NCBI GenBank assembly: GCA_020725425.1
Contig: DYFA01000051.1
Location: 22,642 to 86,641 of the forward strand
Reading direction: 5' to 3'
Source of the DNA: Aneurinibacillus sp.
GTDB lineage: Bacteria; Bacillota; UBA5301; DYFA01
Length of the DNA: 64,000 bases
The notes beneath the pieces are model-generated. The model had not been told where the DNA came from. It worked only from the letters and a program-made list of their open reading frames with translations, and did not search any database. Each line of letters opens with the position of its first letter. The stretch's first letter is position 1. Positions 16,928-30,613 of the stretch are shown piece after piece. The position numbers and the translations under genes are program-made.

Positions 16928-17812
16928 ATGGAAGAGAAAGCAACGTGGCGGGTCAAGACCGGCTTGGCCGAGATGCTCAAGGGCGGCGTGATCATGGACG
17001 TGACCACGCCGGACCAGGCCAGGATCGCCGAGGATGCCGGCGCGGTGGCAGTGATGGCGCTGGAGCGCGTCCCCGCCGACATCCGGGCGGCGGGCGGCGT
17101 GGCCCGCATGGCTGACCCCAAGATCATCGAGGCGATCATGAACGCCGTCACCATCCCGGTGATGGCCAAGGCGCGCATCGGCCACTTCGTCGAGGCCCGC
17201 ATCCTCGAGGCGATGGGGATCGACTACATCGACGAGTCGGAAGTGCTGACCCCCGCCGACGAGTCCTACCACATCAACAAGCATGAGTTCAGGGTCCCGT
17301 TCGTCTGCGGCTGCCGGAACCTGGGCGAGGCCCTGCGCCGCATCGGCGAGGGGGCGGCCATGATCCGGACCAAGGGCGAGGCGGGAACGGGTGACGTGGT
17401 CGAGGCCGTCCGCCACATGCGCCAGGTGATGGACGATCTCCGACGGGTCAAGGCGGCGCCCGAGGAGGAACTCATGACCATCGCCAAAGAGCTGGGGGCC
17501 CCATACGAGCTGGTGAAAGAGGTCCACGAGACCGGCAGGCTCCCGGTGGTCAACTTCGCCGCCGGCGGAATCGCCACCCCCGCCGACGCCTCTCTGATGA
17601 TGCACCTCGGGGCGGACGGCGTCTTCGTCGGCTCCGGCATCTTCAAGTCAGAGAACCCGGCCCAGCGGGCCAAGGCGATCGTCGAGGCCACCGCTCACTA
17701 CCAGGACTACGCCCTGCTCGCCGAGGTCTCCAAGGGGATCGGCGAAGCGATGCGCGGCATCCAGGTCGGCGGGATGAAGCCGGAGGAAAAGATCGCGGGC
17801 CGTGGCTGGTAA
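16928..17812 (+). CDS. pdxS: Pyridoxal 5'-phosphate synthase, PdxS subunit
   Basis: PdxS condenses ribose 5-phosphate, glyceraldehyde 3-phosphate and ammonia (from PdxT) into pyridoxal 5'-phosphate. The 294-residue length is typical. [36 protein letters not shown] (containing a catalytic Lys) and [19 protein letters not shown] (phosphate site) are diagnostic. The ATG at 16928 has GGAGGG 8 nt before it. pdxT overlaps its end by 11 bp, as expected for the 12:12 complex. Confidence 0.97.
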   Translation: MEEKATWRVKTGLAEMLKGGVIMDVTTPDQARIAEDAGAVAVMALERVPADIRAAGGVARMADPKIIEAIMNAVTIPVMAKARIGHFVEARILEAMGIDYIDESEVLTPADESYHINKHEFRVPFVCGCRNLGEALRRIGEGAAMIRTKGEAGTGDVVEAVRHMRQVMDDLRRVKAAPEEELMTIAKELGAPYELVKEVHETGRLPVVNFAAGGIATPADASLMMHLGADGVFVGSGIFKSENPAQRAKAIVEATAHYQDYALLAEVSKGIGEAMRGIQVGGMKPEEKIAGRGW

Positions 17813-18389
17813 GGTGCGGATCGGCGTCCTGGACCTCCAGGGAGCGGTCCGGGAACACCTGAATATGCTGAGATCCCTCGGGTGCGAGGCCGTGCCGGTG
17901 AAGAAGGCGGCAGACCTGGAGGGGCTCGAGGCCCTCGTTCTGCCGGGTGGGGAGAGCACCACGCTCGGGAAGCTTATGGCTCGGTACGGGCTGCTCGACG
18001 CCGTGAAACGGCAAGCGGCGGCGGGGATGCCCATCTACGGGACCTGCGCCGGGCTGATCCTCCTGGCCAAGGACATCCCCGGTTCCGACCAGCCCCGCCT
18101 CGGGCTGATGGACATCCGCGTGAAGCGAAACGCCTACGGCCGGCAGGTGGACAGCTTCGAGACCGACCTGGCCATCCCGGCGGTCGGTGAGGAGCCGTTC
18201 CGGGCCGTCTTCATCCGGGCGCCCTACATCGAGAGCGTGGGCCCGGGGGTTGAGGTCCTGGCCGAGCACGACGGCCACGCCGTGATGGCCCGGCAAGGCC
18301 GCTTTCTGGTTTCCGCGTTTCATCCGGAACTGACCGATGACACGCGGCTTCACGCCTACTTCCTGGAGATGGTGTCGGGCGTGCGCTGA
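17802..18389 (+). CDS. pdxT: Pyridoxal 5'-phosphate synthase, glutaminase subunit PdxT
   Basis: A class I glutamine amidotransferase that feeds ammonia to PdxS. LPGGEST forms the oxyanion region, GTCAGLIL holds the nucleophile Cys (about 80), and FHPELTDD the His/Glu of the triad (about 172-174). 195 residues, the usual size. The GTG start at 17802 lies inside pdxS; GGAGGAAAAG is about 12 nt upstream. Confidence 0.96.
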   Translation: MAGKVRIGVLDLQGAVREHLNMLRSLGCEAVPVKKAADLEGLEALVLPGGESTTLGKLMARYGLLDAVKRQAAAGMPIYGTCAGLILLAKDIPGSDQPRLGLMDIRVKRNAYGRQVDSFETDLAIPAVGEEPFRAVFIRAPYIESVGPGVEVLAEHDGHAVMARQGRFLVSAFHPELTDDTRLHAYFLEMVSGVR

Positions 18390-18422
18390 AAGACCCGTCT
18401 GGTTGAGAAGGGAGGACATCGG

Positions 18423-23298
<4,876 letters not shown>

Positions 23299-23410
23299 GA
23301 CGGCGGCTCCGCCGCAGGCCTGCCCGACCGGGAGGGCGAGGCGACCGATCAGGTATTCGCCAGCCGAGGAAGGATTCTGAAGGGAATTAGGGCTCTGCCG
23401 GGGTGGACGA

Positions 23411-23845
23411 ATGATGGATCTGGTCAGGCTAGATCGTCAGCTCATCCGCGAGCGGGTGGAAGCAGTCTTTCGGGGGTTTCCGGAGATTGTCGGGGTCTAC
23501 CTGTTTGGCTCGGCGTTGGACTATTGCCGCCCAGATAGCGACGTGGACCTCGGGGTTTTCGTTCGGCCGGACCTAAGCGAACGCGAGCGGTATCTCCTCG
23601 AAAACGAGCTGGCTCTTCGGCTGCAATCCTTCAACGGGCATCCCTTCGATATCACGGTCGTCGATCCACGCCATTCGCACTTTGCTTTCCGCGTCTTCAG
23701 CGAAGGGGCTCCGGTGTACGTGGGAGACACAGAACAGTTGACCGACCTGATGGAAAGGGTCAGCCGAGAGCATGGCGAATTCGCCTACTGGTATCAACTC
23801 GCCATCCGCGAGATCCTGGAGGAGGCGAGAACGCATGGCCCTTGA
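23411..23845 (+). CDS. mntA: MNT-domain nucleotidyltransferase (MntA-like antitoxin)
   Basis: A 144-residue minimal nucleotidyltransferase with the GSX9DXD motif (GSALDYCRPDSDVDL, about residues 32-46) and a third acidic residue in FDITVVD. In HEPN/MNT pairs the MNT protein AMPylates the HEPN RNase and so neutralises it. The ATG (23411) follows GGGGTGGACGA. Its last 11 nt overlap the HEPN gene, the usual coupling of such pairs. Antitoxin role is inferred from the family and the pairing. Confidence 0.85.
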   Translation: MMDLVRLDRQLIRERVEAVFRGFPEIVGVYLFGSALDYCRPDSDVDLGVFVRPDLSERERYLLENELALRLQSFNGHPFDITVVDPRHSHFAFRVFSEGAPVYVGDTEQLTDLMERVSREHGEFAYWYQLAIREILEEARTHGP

Positions 23846-24275
23846 CCGGGAGCGGGTCATCCGGAGAACCAGCTACATCCGGGAGCAGACAACCGTCTTG
23901 CGGCGATTGTTGACTGAGCGCGGGAAAGAAGCAATCCTTCAAGACCCCTGGCTCATCTCGGCCGTCAAATACAAGCTGCAGACGGCGATCGAGGCTTGCA
24001 TCGATCTCACCTATCACGTCTGCGCCAAACGCTTGGGACAGGTGCCGGAGGACGCCAGGGATGGTCTGCGGCGCCTCAAGGAAAGTGGCCTTCTTTCCGA
24101 CGCCGAGCAGGCCAAATACGGGGACATGGTCGGCTTCCGCAACCGCCTGGTCCACGGCTACCAGGAAGTCTCCGCCGAGCACATCGTCGCCATCCTCCAG
24201 GAGGACTTGGGTGACCTTGATCTTTTCGCTGAGATCATGCTCCGGCTGTTGAGCGAGGAGGGATCCCCGGGCTAG
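23835..24275 (+). CDS. hepT: HEPN-domain RNase toxin (HepT/DUF86)
   Basis: A 146-residue helical protein of the DUF86/HepT family. It shows the catalytic RX4H motif RNRLVHGY (R102, H107) and the preceding helix pattern ([20 protein letters not shown]). HepT proteins are RNA-cleaving toxins inhibited by MntA. GAGGCGAGAACGC precedes the ATG at 23835. Its stop codon TAG (24273-24275) overlaps the stop of the convergent rubrerythrin gene within CTAG. Confidence 0.85.
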   Translation: MALDRERVIRRTSYIREQTTVLRRLLTERGKEAILQDPWLISAVKYKLQTAIEACIDLTYHVCAKRLGQVPEDARDGLRRLKESGLLSDAEQAKYGDMVGFRNRLVHGYQEVSAEHIVAILQEDLGDLDLFAEIMLRLLSEEGSPG

Positions 24276-24805
24276 AAGCTTTCCGCCAGGAGCTCGAAGA
24301 AGGCCCGGGGGTGCTGGCAGACCGGGCAGACCTCGGGCGCTTCGGGACTCTCATGGATGTGCCCGCAGTTGCGGCATTTCCACCGCTTGGGCTCCTCCTT
24401 CACGAACACGTGTCCCTGTCGGACGTTGGCAAGCAGGGCGCGGTAGCGCTCCTCGTGGTGCTTCTCCACGGCGGCCACCCCCCGGAAGAAGTCGGCGATC
24501 TCCGTAAACCCTTCCTGCCGGGCGACCTTCTCGAACTCGGGATACATCTGGGTCCACTCGTAGTTCTCGCCTTCCGCCGCGGCCTGGAGGTTGTCGGCTG
24601 TGGTGCCGATGCCGTCTAGGAAGCGCAGGAGGCGCTTAGCGTGTTCCTTCTCGTTGTTGGCGGTTTCCTCGAAGATGGCAGCGAGCTGCTCATAGCCTTC
24701 TTTTCTGGCCTGGCTGGCGAAATACGTATACTTGTTCCGCGCCTGCGATTCTCCGGCAAAAGCCGCCTTCAGGTTCGCCTCGGTTCTGCTGCCTTTGAGA
24801 TTCAC
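24272..24805 (-). CDS. rbr: Rubrerythrin
   Basis: A peroxide-reducing non-haem iron protein of anaerobes. The N-terminal ferritin-like four-helix domain carries the di-iron Glu/His residues ([31 protein letters not shown]-type helix [13 protein letters not shown]), and the C-terminal rubredoxin-like domain has CRNCGH and CPVCQHP (about 145-170). 177 residues. I chose the GTG at 24805-24803, preceded by GAGGAGGG, because the product then starts [12 protein letters not shown] as in the family; an ATG 24 nt further upstream has no binding site. It is the only reverse-strand gene between nifJ and the por operon. Confidence 0.93.
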   Translation of the reverse strand: MNLKGSRTEANLKAAFAGESQARNKYTYFASQARKEGYEQLAAIFEETANNEKEHAKRLLRFLDGIGTTADNLQAAAEGENYEWTQMYPEFEKVARQEGFTEIADFFRGVAAVEKHHEERYRALLANVRQGHVFVKEEPKRWKCRNCGHIHESPEAPEVCPVCQHPRAFFELLAESF

Positions 24806-24841
24806 GCTTAAACCCTCCTCTGCCAACATGTTCCTATTCGC

Positions 24842-24850
24842 ATTATAACA
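24842..24850 (-). promoter_or_regulatory. Extended -10 promoter for rubrerythrin
   Basis: On the reverse strand TGTTATAAT (24850 to 24842) is a consensus -10 with the TG extension. A TTGTCA stands only 12 nt upstream, too close to be its -35. The promoter is 37 bp before the start codon. Confidence 0.6.
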
Positions 24851-24971
24851 CGGTCCCGGTGACAACGGCCAGTTGCGCCGCCAACGTGAGATCGCGTGCA
24901 CCCGGCCGCTCCCTTCCGGCATACCGTCGGGCGCCCCTAGGGATACTACCCCGCAGAAAGGGGGCTCGCCG

Positions 24972-25556
24972 GTGGCGGAGATGCTGGAGATCCGCTGGCA
25001 CGGGCGAGGGGGGCAAGGGGCGAAGACGGCCTCCCAGCTCCTGGGGGAGGCGGCGGCGGGGACAGGGAAGTACGTCCAGTCGTTCCCGGAATACGGGCCG
25101 GAACGGATGGGGGCGCCGGTCACCGCCTTCAACCGGATCAGCGATTTTCCGATCACCCTCCACTGCAACATCAAAAGCCCCCGGGTGGTCCTGGTTCTGG
25201 ACGCCGGGTTCTCCGGCAAGGTGGACTTCACCGACGGGATGCCCGACGACGGCCTCCTCATCATCAACACGCCCAAGCACCCGGCGGAGATGCGCCGGGA
25301 GTTGGGTTTGCCGCCGGGGAAGTTCCGGGTTTTCACCGTGGACGCCTCGGAGATCTCCCGCCAGACCATCGGGCGCGACATCCCCAACACTCCCATGATG
25401 GGGGCGTTCGCCGGGGTGACGAAGATCATCCCCCTGAACGACCTGATCGACGATACCCGCCAGAAGCTCGAGAAGAAGTTCCGGAACAAGCCGGAAGTCA
25501 TCGCCGGAAACCTGGAGGCCATCGCCCGGGCGGCGCGGGAGGTCAGGGGAGAATGA
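24972..25556 (+). CDS. porG: Pyruvate/2-oxoacid:ferredoxin oxidoreductase, gamma subunit
   Basis: First gene of a four-subunit oxidoreductase operon. The 194-residue protein begins [16 protein letters not shown], the CoA- and nucleotide-contacting glycine-rich motif of gamma subunits, and has [16 protein letters not shown] typical of POR. AAAGGGGG lies 7 nt before the GTG at 24972; a later ATG (24981) is less well placed. The order gamma-delta-alpha-beta with ATGA overlap to the next gene is that of POR in many anaerobes. A branched 2-oxoacid substrate cannot be excluded. Confidence 0.93.
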   Translation: MAEMLEIRWHGRGGQGAKTASQLLGEAAAGTGKYVQSFPEYGPERMGAPVTAFNRISDFPITLHCNIKSPRVVLVLDAGFSGKVDFTDGMPDDGLLIINTPKHPAEMRRELGLPPGKFRVFTVDASEISRQTIGRDIPNTPMMGAFAGVTKIIPLNDLIDDTRQKLEKKFRNKPEVIAGNLEAIARAAREVRGE

Positions 25557-25942
25557 GCGGGCAGGAGGCCCACCAGCCGAACCTCGTACCGGGCAAGCCC
25601 AACGTGGACAACAAGCTCCCCGGGTGGCGGGAACTGACGCCCGGCGGGGTGATCACCGAACCCGGCAATGCCCGGGAGTTCGTCACCGGCGATTGGGGCG
25701 TGGTCCGGCCCGAGTGGCACGAGAAGTACTGCATCCAGTGCCTCTTCTGCTGGGTAGCCTGCCCGGACAACGCCGTGGAGGTCGAGGACGGCCGGGTAGT
25801 CGGCTTCGACTACGCCCACTGCAAGGGATGCGGAGTCTGCGCCCACCAGTGCCCCGGCAAGGTGGTCGAGGGCCAGCGGCGCAAGGCGATCGAGATGAAG
25901 GCGGAGGCCGACTTCGCCCGGCAGGACCGGGGGGAGGCGTAG
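25553..25942 (+). CDS. porD: Pyruvate:ferredoxin oxidoreductase, delta (ferredoxin) subunit
   Basis: A 129-residue protein with two [4Fe-4S] motifs, [12 protein letters not shown] and [12 protein letters not shown] (from about residues 59 and 97). It passes electrons from the TPP site to external ferredoxin. It overlaps porG (ATGA) and precedes porA by 3 bp. The N-terminal 55 residues, with [17 protein letters not shown], are the typical delta-subunit lead. Confidence 0.93.
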   Translation: MSGQEAHQPNLVPGKPNVDNKLPGWRELTPGGVITEPGNAREFVTGDWGVVRPEWHEKYCIQCLFCWVACPDNAVEVEDGRVVGFDYAHCKGCGVCAHQCPGKVVEGQRRKAIEMKAEADFARQDRGEA

Positions 25943-25945
25943 GGC

Positions 25946-27148
25946 ATGGTGGTGTTGGCGCAGGCTGGCCGCAAGGTCGAGGTCCTCACCGGCAACGAGG
26001 CGGCCGCCCTGGCCATGAAGCAGATCAACCCCGACGTGGTGGCGGCCTACCCGATCACCCCCGCCACCGAGATCGTCCAGATCTTCTCCGCCTTCGAAGC
26101 CGACGGCGAGGTGGACACGGAGTTCGTCCCGGTCGAGTCGGAGCACGCCGCCATGTCGGCCTGCATCGGGGCGGCGGCTGCGGGGGCCCGGGCCATGACC
26201 GCCACTTCGTCCCAGGGGCTGGCGTTGATGCACGAGGTCCTGTACATCGCGGCGGGGCTCCGGCTGCCCATCGTCATGCCGGAGGTGAACCGGGCCCTCT
26301 CGGCGCCGCTGAACATCCACTGCGACCACTCGGACACCATGGGCTCCCGGGACTCGGGCTGGATCCAGCTTTACGCGGAAAACGCCCAGGAGATGTACGA
26401 CAACCTCTTCCAGGCGGTGCGGATCGCCGAGCACCCCGACATCCTGCTCCCGGTCATGGTGACCATGGACGGCTTCATCATCTCCCACGCCCAGGAGAAC
26501 GTGGAGCTGGTCGAGACCGAGGCGGTTCGCCGGTTCATCGGGGAGTACCGCCCCAGGTACCCGCTCCTCGACACGGACCATCCGGTCAGCATTGGGGCGC
26601 TCGACCTTTACGACTGGTACTTCGAGCACCGCCGGGGCCAGGCTGAGGCGATGTACCAGGCCCCCCGGGTGATTGAGGAGGTGGGCCGGGAGTACGGCCG
26701 GCTCACCGGGCGCACCTACGGTCTGTTCGAGCCTTTCCACCTGGACGAGGCCGAGCGGGTGATCGTAGTCCTCGGCTCGACCGCCGGAACCGCTAAGTAC
26801 GTGGTCACGGAGCTCCGGGCGCGAGGGGAGAAGGTCGGGCTGCTCAAACTGCGCTCCTTCCGGCCCTTCCCCCACGCGCAACTGGTCCAGGCTCTGGCTC
26901 ACGTCAAGGCGGTGGCGGTCCTGGACCGGGCCGACTCCCTGGCGGCCTTCGGGGGCCCCTTGTTCAGCGAGACTCGGGCCGCCTGCTACGACCTGGAGCC
27001 GCGCCCGCTGATGGTCAACTACATCTACGGCCTGGGCGGGCGGGACTGCGATCTCGACCAGCTGCACAAGGTCTACGCCGACCTCTCGGCCATGCTGGCC
27101 AAGGGGAAGGGCGAGCCGGTCGTCCAGTACCTCGGCCTCCGGGAATGA
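25946..27148 (+). CDS. porA: Pyruvate:ferredoxin oxidoreductase, alpha subunit
   Basis: A 400-residue subunit that binds the pyrimidine end of TPP and helps place the substrate. [16 protein letters not shown] contains the conserved YPITP Thr, followed by [21 protein letters not shown] and [11 protein letters not shown]. The catalytic-type Arg/Asp residues of domain II lie in the region [14 protein letters not shown]. It is contiguous with porD and porB. GGAGGCGTAGGGC precedes the ATG. Confidence 0.94.
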   Translation: MVVLAQAGRKVEVLTGNEAAALAMKQINPDVVAAYPITPATEIVQIFSAFEADGEVDTEFVPVESEHAAMSACIGAAAAGARAMTATSSQGLALMHEVLYIAAGLRLPIVMPEVNRALSAPLNIHCDHSDTMGSRDSGWIQLYAENAQEMYDNLFQAVRIAEHPDILLPVMVTMDGFIISHAQENVELVETEAVRRFIGEYRPRYPLLDTDHPVSIGALDLYDWYFEHRRGQAEAMYQAPRVIEEVGREYGRLTGRTYGLFEPFHLDEAERVIVVLGSTAGTAKYVVTELRARGEKVGLLKLRSFRPFPHAQLVQALAHVKAVAVLDRADSLAAFGGPLFSETRAACYDLEPRPLMVNYIYGLGGRDCDLDQLHKVYADLSAMLAKGKGEPVVQYLGLRE

Positions 27149-27170
27149 TGCGGAAGGGGAGAGAGGCGTA

Positions 27171-28121
27171 GTGCCAGTCACGCTCAAGGAACTCGCCCGG
27201 AATCAGAAAGCTTTCACCGGCGGGCACCGGGCCTGCGCCGGCTGCATGTTCCCGGTGGCCATCCGGCAGGTGATGGCGAACGTCACCACCCCGGTCGTGG
27301 TAGTCAACGCCACCGGCTGCATGGAAGTGACCACGGTGCTCTACCCCTACACCGCCTGGCGGGTGCCGTGGATTCACGCCGCCTTCGAGAACTCCGCCAC
27401 CGTCTGCTCGGGGATCGAGGCGGCCTACCGGAGCCTGAAGAAGCAGGGGCGGCTGCCCGGAGGGGACAAGGACATCCGGTTCATCGCCTTCGGCGGGGAC
27501 GGCGCCTCCTACGACATCGGCTTACAGTTCGTCTCCGGGGCGCTGGAGCGGGGCCACCGGATGGTCTACATCTGCTACGACAACCAGGCCTACGAGAACA
27601 CCGGCATTCAGCGCTCCTCAGCGACGCCGAAGGGGGCCGCCACCACCACCAGCCCCGTCGGAAAGAAGAAAAGAGTCGGTAAGGAGCAGTGGCGGAAGGA
27701 CCTGACGGCCATCATGGCCGACCACGGCATTCCCTACGCGGCCCAGGCGGCCGTCTCCCACTGGCAGGACCTGTCGACCAAGGTCCGCAAAGCTCTGGAC
27801 GCCGACGGCCCGGCCTTCCTGAACATCCTGGCCCCCTGCCGCCTCGGGTGGGCTATCCCGCCGGAGGAATCGCTGGGGAAGGTGAAGGAGGCGGTGGACT
27901 CCTGCTTCTGGCCCCTCTACGAAGTGGACAAGGGCGAGTGGAGACTAACCTACCGCCCCCGGGTCAAGCTCCCCTACGGCGAGTGGATGAAGAACCAGGC
28001 CCGGTTCAAGCACCTCTTTGACGGCCGACACGACGAGTTCCTCGCCGAGCTCCAGGCTGAGGTAGACGCCCGGTGGGAGGCGCTCCTCCGGCGGTGCGGG
28101 GAATCGGTGGCGCAGTCCTAG
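27171..28121 (+). CDS. porB: Pyruvate:ferredoxin oxidoreductase, beta (TPP) subunit
   Basis: A 316-residue subunit binding TPP diphosphate and a [4Fe-4S] cluster. [12 protein letters not shown] holds the first two cluster Cys, with a third in NATGCMEV and a fourth near the C-terminus (LAPCRLGW). The TPP motif is [13 protein letters not shown] followed by [29 protein letters not shown] precedes the GTG at 27171. It closes the porGDAB operon. Confidence 0.94.
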   Translation: MPVTLKELARNQKAFTGGHRACAGCMFPVAIRQVMANVTTPVVVVNATGCMEVTTVLYPYTAWRVPWIHAAFENSATVCSGIEAAYRSLKKQGRLPGGDKDIRFIAFGGDGASYDIGLQFVSGALERGHRMVYICYDNQAYENTGIQRSSATPKGAATTTSPVGKKKRVGKEQWRKDLTAIMADHGIPYAAQAAVSHWQDLSTKVRKALDADGPAFLNILAPCRLGWAIPPEESLGKVKEAVDSCFWPLYEVDKGEWRLTYRPRVKLPYGEWMKNQARFKHLFDGRHDEFLAELQAEVDARWEALLRRCGESVAQS

Positions 28122-28144
28122 GGCGAGCCTGACCTGCGGCAGGA

Positions 28145-28161
28145 GTATAGTATTTCTATAC
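28145..28161. promoter_or_regulatory. Inverted repeat GTATAG-N5-CTATAC before the second HEPN/MNT pair
   Basis: A perfect 6-bp arm repeat with a TATTT centre, 31 bp before the HEPN start. It contains TATAGT, a possible -10. The position fits an autorepression site for the toxin-antitoxin pair, as is usual for such operons; no experiment supports it. Confidence 0.45.
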
Positions 28162-28192
28162 CGAACTGCTCCGCTGGTGGAGGTGAGGGCGC

Positions 28193-28612
28193 ATGAACCG
28201 CTACCAGGACTGGCTGACCGAGGCGCAGTCAGACCTTGAGCAGGCTCGCGACAGCCTTGAGCGCGGCAAGTACAACTGGGCCTGCTTCGCCGCTCAACAG
28301 GCCGCCGAGAAAGCGGTCAAGGCGCTCCACTTTCGGGTCGGCCAAGTGGCCTGGGGTCATTCTGTACGGGCTCTCCTGGAGGCGTTGCCCGAGCGGCTCC
28401 GACTCGAATCCGGCCTGCTGGACAAGGCCCGGATACTGGATAAGCACTACATTCCTGCCCGTTATCCCGACGCCCATCCGGCCGGACCTGCCTGTGTTAA
28501 CTATACGCCGGATGAAGCTCAGCAGGCCGCGGCCCTGGCCCAGGAGGTGCTCGACTACTGTGTCCGTGCGTGTCTGGAGGCTCGACCGGGCGTCGATCTT
28601 GAGACGCCTTGA
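28193..28612 (+). CDS. HEPN-domain protein, partner of an MNT nucleotidyltransferase
   Basis: A 139-residue helical HEPN protein of the PF05168 type: WACFAAQQAAEKAVKAL in the long helix and the RYPD-type segment YIPARYPDAHPAG near residues 86-98. An RX4H motif (RILDKH) precedes it, but whether this is the RNase site is unclear. The GGAGGTGAGGGCGC lead is a good binding site. The MNT gene overlaps its end by 53 nt. Either a toxin or the HEPN half of a regulatory pair. Confidence 0.8.
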   Translation: MNRYQDWLTEAQSDLEQARDSLERGKYNWACFAAQQAAEKAVKALHFRVGQVAWGHSVRALLEALPERLRLESGLLDKARILDKHYIPARYPDAHPAGPACVNYTPDEAQQAAALAQEVLDYCVRACLEARPGVDLETP

Positions 28613-28937
28613 GGGCTGGGCGGCCGCGTTGGTCAAGGACAAGGGCGCCTTGGCGGTGATCCTCTTTGGCTCGCTGGCCCGCGGCGATCAGACGGCGGCC
28701 AGCGACGCCGACGTGGTGGTCATCCTGGCGGAATCATCCCTTCCCTTCCGGGAGCGCATCCCCCCTCTTCTGCCGTCCGGATTGGGCGTCGGAGTGGATC
28801 TCTTTCCCTACACCCTGGAGGAAGCCCGAGCGGCCTGGCGGGATGGGTCCGGCGTCCTTCCGGTGGCTCTGAAGGAAGGTCTCTTCCTGGCCGGGGACCG
28901 GGAGAGCTTCTTGCTTGCGCTGCAGACCTCCGTGTGA
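28560..28937 (+). CDS. MNT-domain nucleotidyltransferase, partner of the HEPN protein
   Basis: A 125-residue minimal nucleotidyltransferase with GSX10DXD (GSLARGDQTAASDADVV, from about residue 36) and a further acidic position in GVGVDLFPY. AGGAGGTG (28542-28549) points to the GTG at 28560, so it overlaps the HEPN gene in another frame. Gene order is HEPN then MNT, the reverse of the pair at 23.4 kb. In its own frame, past the stop codon, runs an ArsR-like remnant. Confidence 0.78.
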   Translation: MSVRVWRLDRASILRRLEGWAAALVKDKGALAVILFGSLARGDQTAASDADVVVILAESSLPFRERIPPLLPSGLGVGVDLFPYTLEEARAAWRDGSGVLPVALKEGLFLAGDRESFLLALQTSV

Positions 28938-29066
28938 TGCTGCGACCAGGGCGAATGTCGCCGCATCTCGCACCACCTCAGCTTGCTGAAGCAGGCGGGC
29001 TTGGTGCTGGACGAACGGCGGGGGCCTGGAAAGCGGAAAACCCCACGCAGGAGGTGGACACGATGA
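28938..29066 (+). pseudogene. Truncated ArsR-family (SdpR-like) repressor remnant
   Basis: In the frame of the MNT gene, right after its stop, 42 codons read as the recognition helix and wing of an ArsR repressor (ISHHLSLLKQAGLVLDERRG). The dimerisation and N-terminal helices and any start codon are missing. Its stop TGA overlaps the start of the SdpI-like gene (ATGA), the coupling seen when sdpR and sdpI form an operon. I read it as the 3' relic of sdpR left when the HEPN/MNT pair arrived. Confidence 0.65.
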
Positions 29067-29764
29067 CTCGCACTGACCATGAGGAGCGGAACACCTACCG
29101 CCTCGGCGCCTGGATTATCAAAGAAGACTGGCCTCTCTGGCTTCTGTTGACGGCCAGCCTGGTGGTGGCTGTTCTCGTTTACCCCTCGTTGCCTGACCGT
29201 GTCCCCATCCACTGGAACATCAGGGGTGAGGTGGATGGCTGGGGCAGCAAGGCGTTCGGAGTCTTCGGCCTGCTGGGCTTGAACATCGGACTTTACCTGC
29301 TGTTCTTCCTGTTGCCGCTGATCGACCCGGCTGGGGCGAATTACGTCAAGTTTCAGTCCACCTACCGGGTCCTGCGCTCTGTTTTTGTCGTCATCATGAC
29401 GGCCATCTGGGGAGCGGCGCTGGCGGCAGGCAAAGGAGTCCCGGTGGATATCGGCCTCGTGGTTCCGGTGGTCATCTCGCTCATGTTCATCGTCATCGGG
29501 AACATGCTGGGCCGGATTCGCTACAACTGGTTCGTCGGCATCAAGACGCCCTGGTCCCTGGCGAGCGAGGAGGCGTGGCGGATGACTCACCGGGCGGCCG
29601 GGCCGGCCTGGGTGATCGGGGGGCTGGTCAGCCTCGCCGGGGCGTTCCTCGGGCCTCAGGCGGCGGCCTGGGCGATGGGCCTGGGTATAGGCGGGGCCGG
29701 GGTCTTCTCGGTGGTCTACTCGTACGTCGCCTGGAAGCGCACGCAGGGGAGGCGGTTCTCGTGA
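29063..29764 (+). CDS. SdpI-like membrane protein (DUF1648/SdpI)
   Basis: A 233-residue protein with about six hydrophobic segments. The DUF1648 segment LPDRVPIHWNIRGEVDGWGS and the SdpI segment NWFVGIKTPWSLASEEAW are both clear. In Bacillus, SdpI gives immunity to the SdpC killing factor and sequesters the repressor SdpR; most homologues have no known toxin partner. CAGGAGGTGGACACG precedes the ATG. The upstream repressor is only a fragment, so control of this gene has probably changed. Confidence 0.8.
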   Translation: MTRTDHEERNTYRLGAWIIKEDWPLWLLLTASLVVAVLVYPSLPDRVPIHWNIRGEVDGWGSKAFGVFGLLGLNIGLYLLFFLLPLIDPAGANYVKFQSTYRVLRSVFVVIMTAIWGAALAAGKGVPVDIGLVVPVVISLMFIVIGNMLGRIRYNWFVGIKTPWSLASEEAWRMTHRAAGPAWVIGGLVSLAGAFLGPQAAAWAMGLGIGGAGVFSVVYSYVAWKRTQGRRFS

Positions 29765-29817
29765 ATCGCCGCTTCGCTCCGGAGCCCCTCGCCTGAGGGG
29801 AGGGGTTCCGCGGCGGC

Positions 29818-30579
29818 CTAGCCCTCGGAGTTGAAGAGCAGGACGGCGCCGGTGATCATCACGGCGGCCATGGCCAGGATGACGGCCACGTCGGTTACCA
29901 GCGAGAACTCGTGGACGCCGATGATCACGTTCTTCAGGCCGTCCACTCCGTAGGCCAGGGGGTCCACCCTGGCCAGCGCTTTCATCCAGGGCGGAAGGCT
30001 GGAGAGCGGGAAGATGGCCCCGGAAAGAAAGTACATCGGCATCACCACGAAGTTCATGATGAGCTGAAAGCCCTGCATAGACTCCATCCGGGCGGCCACC
30101 AGGATGCCGGTGGAGGAGAGGGCGAAGGAGAGCAAGAACATCAGGCCGAGGGCGGCGAGCACGGAGCGAGGAGTCAAGGCGACTCCGATCAGGGGGGCGA
30201 GCAACAGAATCATCGCCCCCTGCAGGACGGCGACGGTCGACCCGGAGAGCGCCTTGCCGAGGACAATGGCTGTACGGGAGACGGGAGCGACCAGAACTTC
30301 CTTCAGGAAGCCGAACTCCCGGTCCCAAACGATCGAGACCGCCGAGGAGATCGAGGTGAAGAGGACCGTCATCCCGATGACACCGGGGAACATGAACTTC
30401 ATGTAATCGACGCCCGGCACCGGCCCCCGGAAGGTCGAGCCGAGCCCCCGGCCCACGATGAAGAGCCACACCGCCGGCTGGATGAGCGAAGTGATGATGC
30501 GGGCCTTGTCCCGCCAGAAGCGGATGATCTCCCGCAGCCAGATGACATAAATGGCGCTGAAATCCTTCTTGCCGGTCAT
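29818..30579 (-). CDS. ABC-2 type transporter permease
   Basis: A 253-residue inner-membrane permease with six hydrophobic segments, of the DrrB/NodJ type (FMFPGVIGMTVLFTSISSAVSIVWDREFGFLKEVLVAPVSR in part; note the WDREFGFLKEVL loop typical of this family). With the ATPase encoded just upstream it should export a drug, lipid or polysaccharide-like substrate. AAGGAGG stands 7 nt before the ATG at 30579; an ATG 24 nt further upstream is less likely. It is the last gene of the marR operon. Confidence 0.87.
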   Translation of the reverse strand: MTGKKDFSAIYVIWLREIIRFWRDKARIITSLIQPAVWLFIVGRGLGSTFRGPVPGVDYMKFMFPGVIGMTVLFTSISSAVSIVWDREFGFLKEVLVAPVSRTAIVLGKALSGSTVAVLQGAMILLLAPLIGVALTPRSVLAALGLMFLLSFALSSTGILVAARMESMQGFQLIMNFVVMPMYFLSGAIFPLSSLPPWMKALARVDPLAYGVDGLKNVIIGVHEFSLVTDVAVILAMAAVMITGAVLLFNSEG

Positions 30580-30613
30580 GTCTGTGCCTCCTTCGGACAT
30601 CATTACGCCGCGG

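Noticed and set aside
14935..17202. Long reverse-strand frame over hydrogenase cytochrome b and ychF
   Set aside because: It is the shadow of forward genes with clear motifs; it has no binding site or recognisable domain.
24806..27187. A reverse-strand frame of up to 971 codons runs across the por operon and joins the rubrerythrin frame
   Set aside because: Only its end is a real gene (rubrerythrin). The rest is antisense to four well-supported por genes and shows no family motifs; such frames are common in G+C-rich DNA.
29785..29800. Hairpin CCCCTC-GCCT-GAGGGG between the SdpI-like and ABC permease genes
   Set aside because: Six base pairs with no T run on either side; not enough to call a bidirectional terminator.
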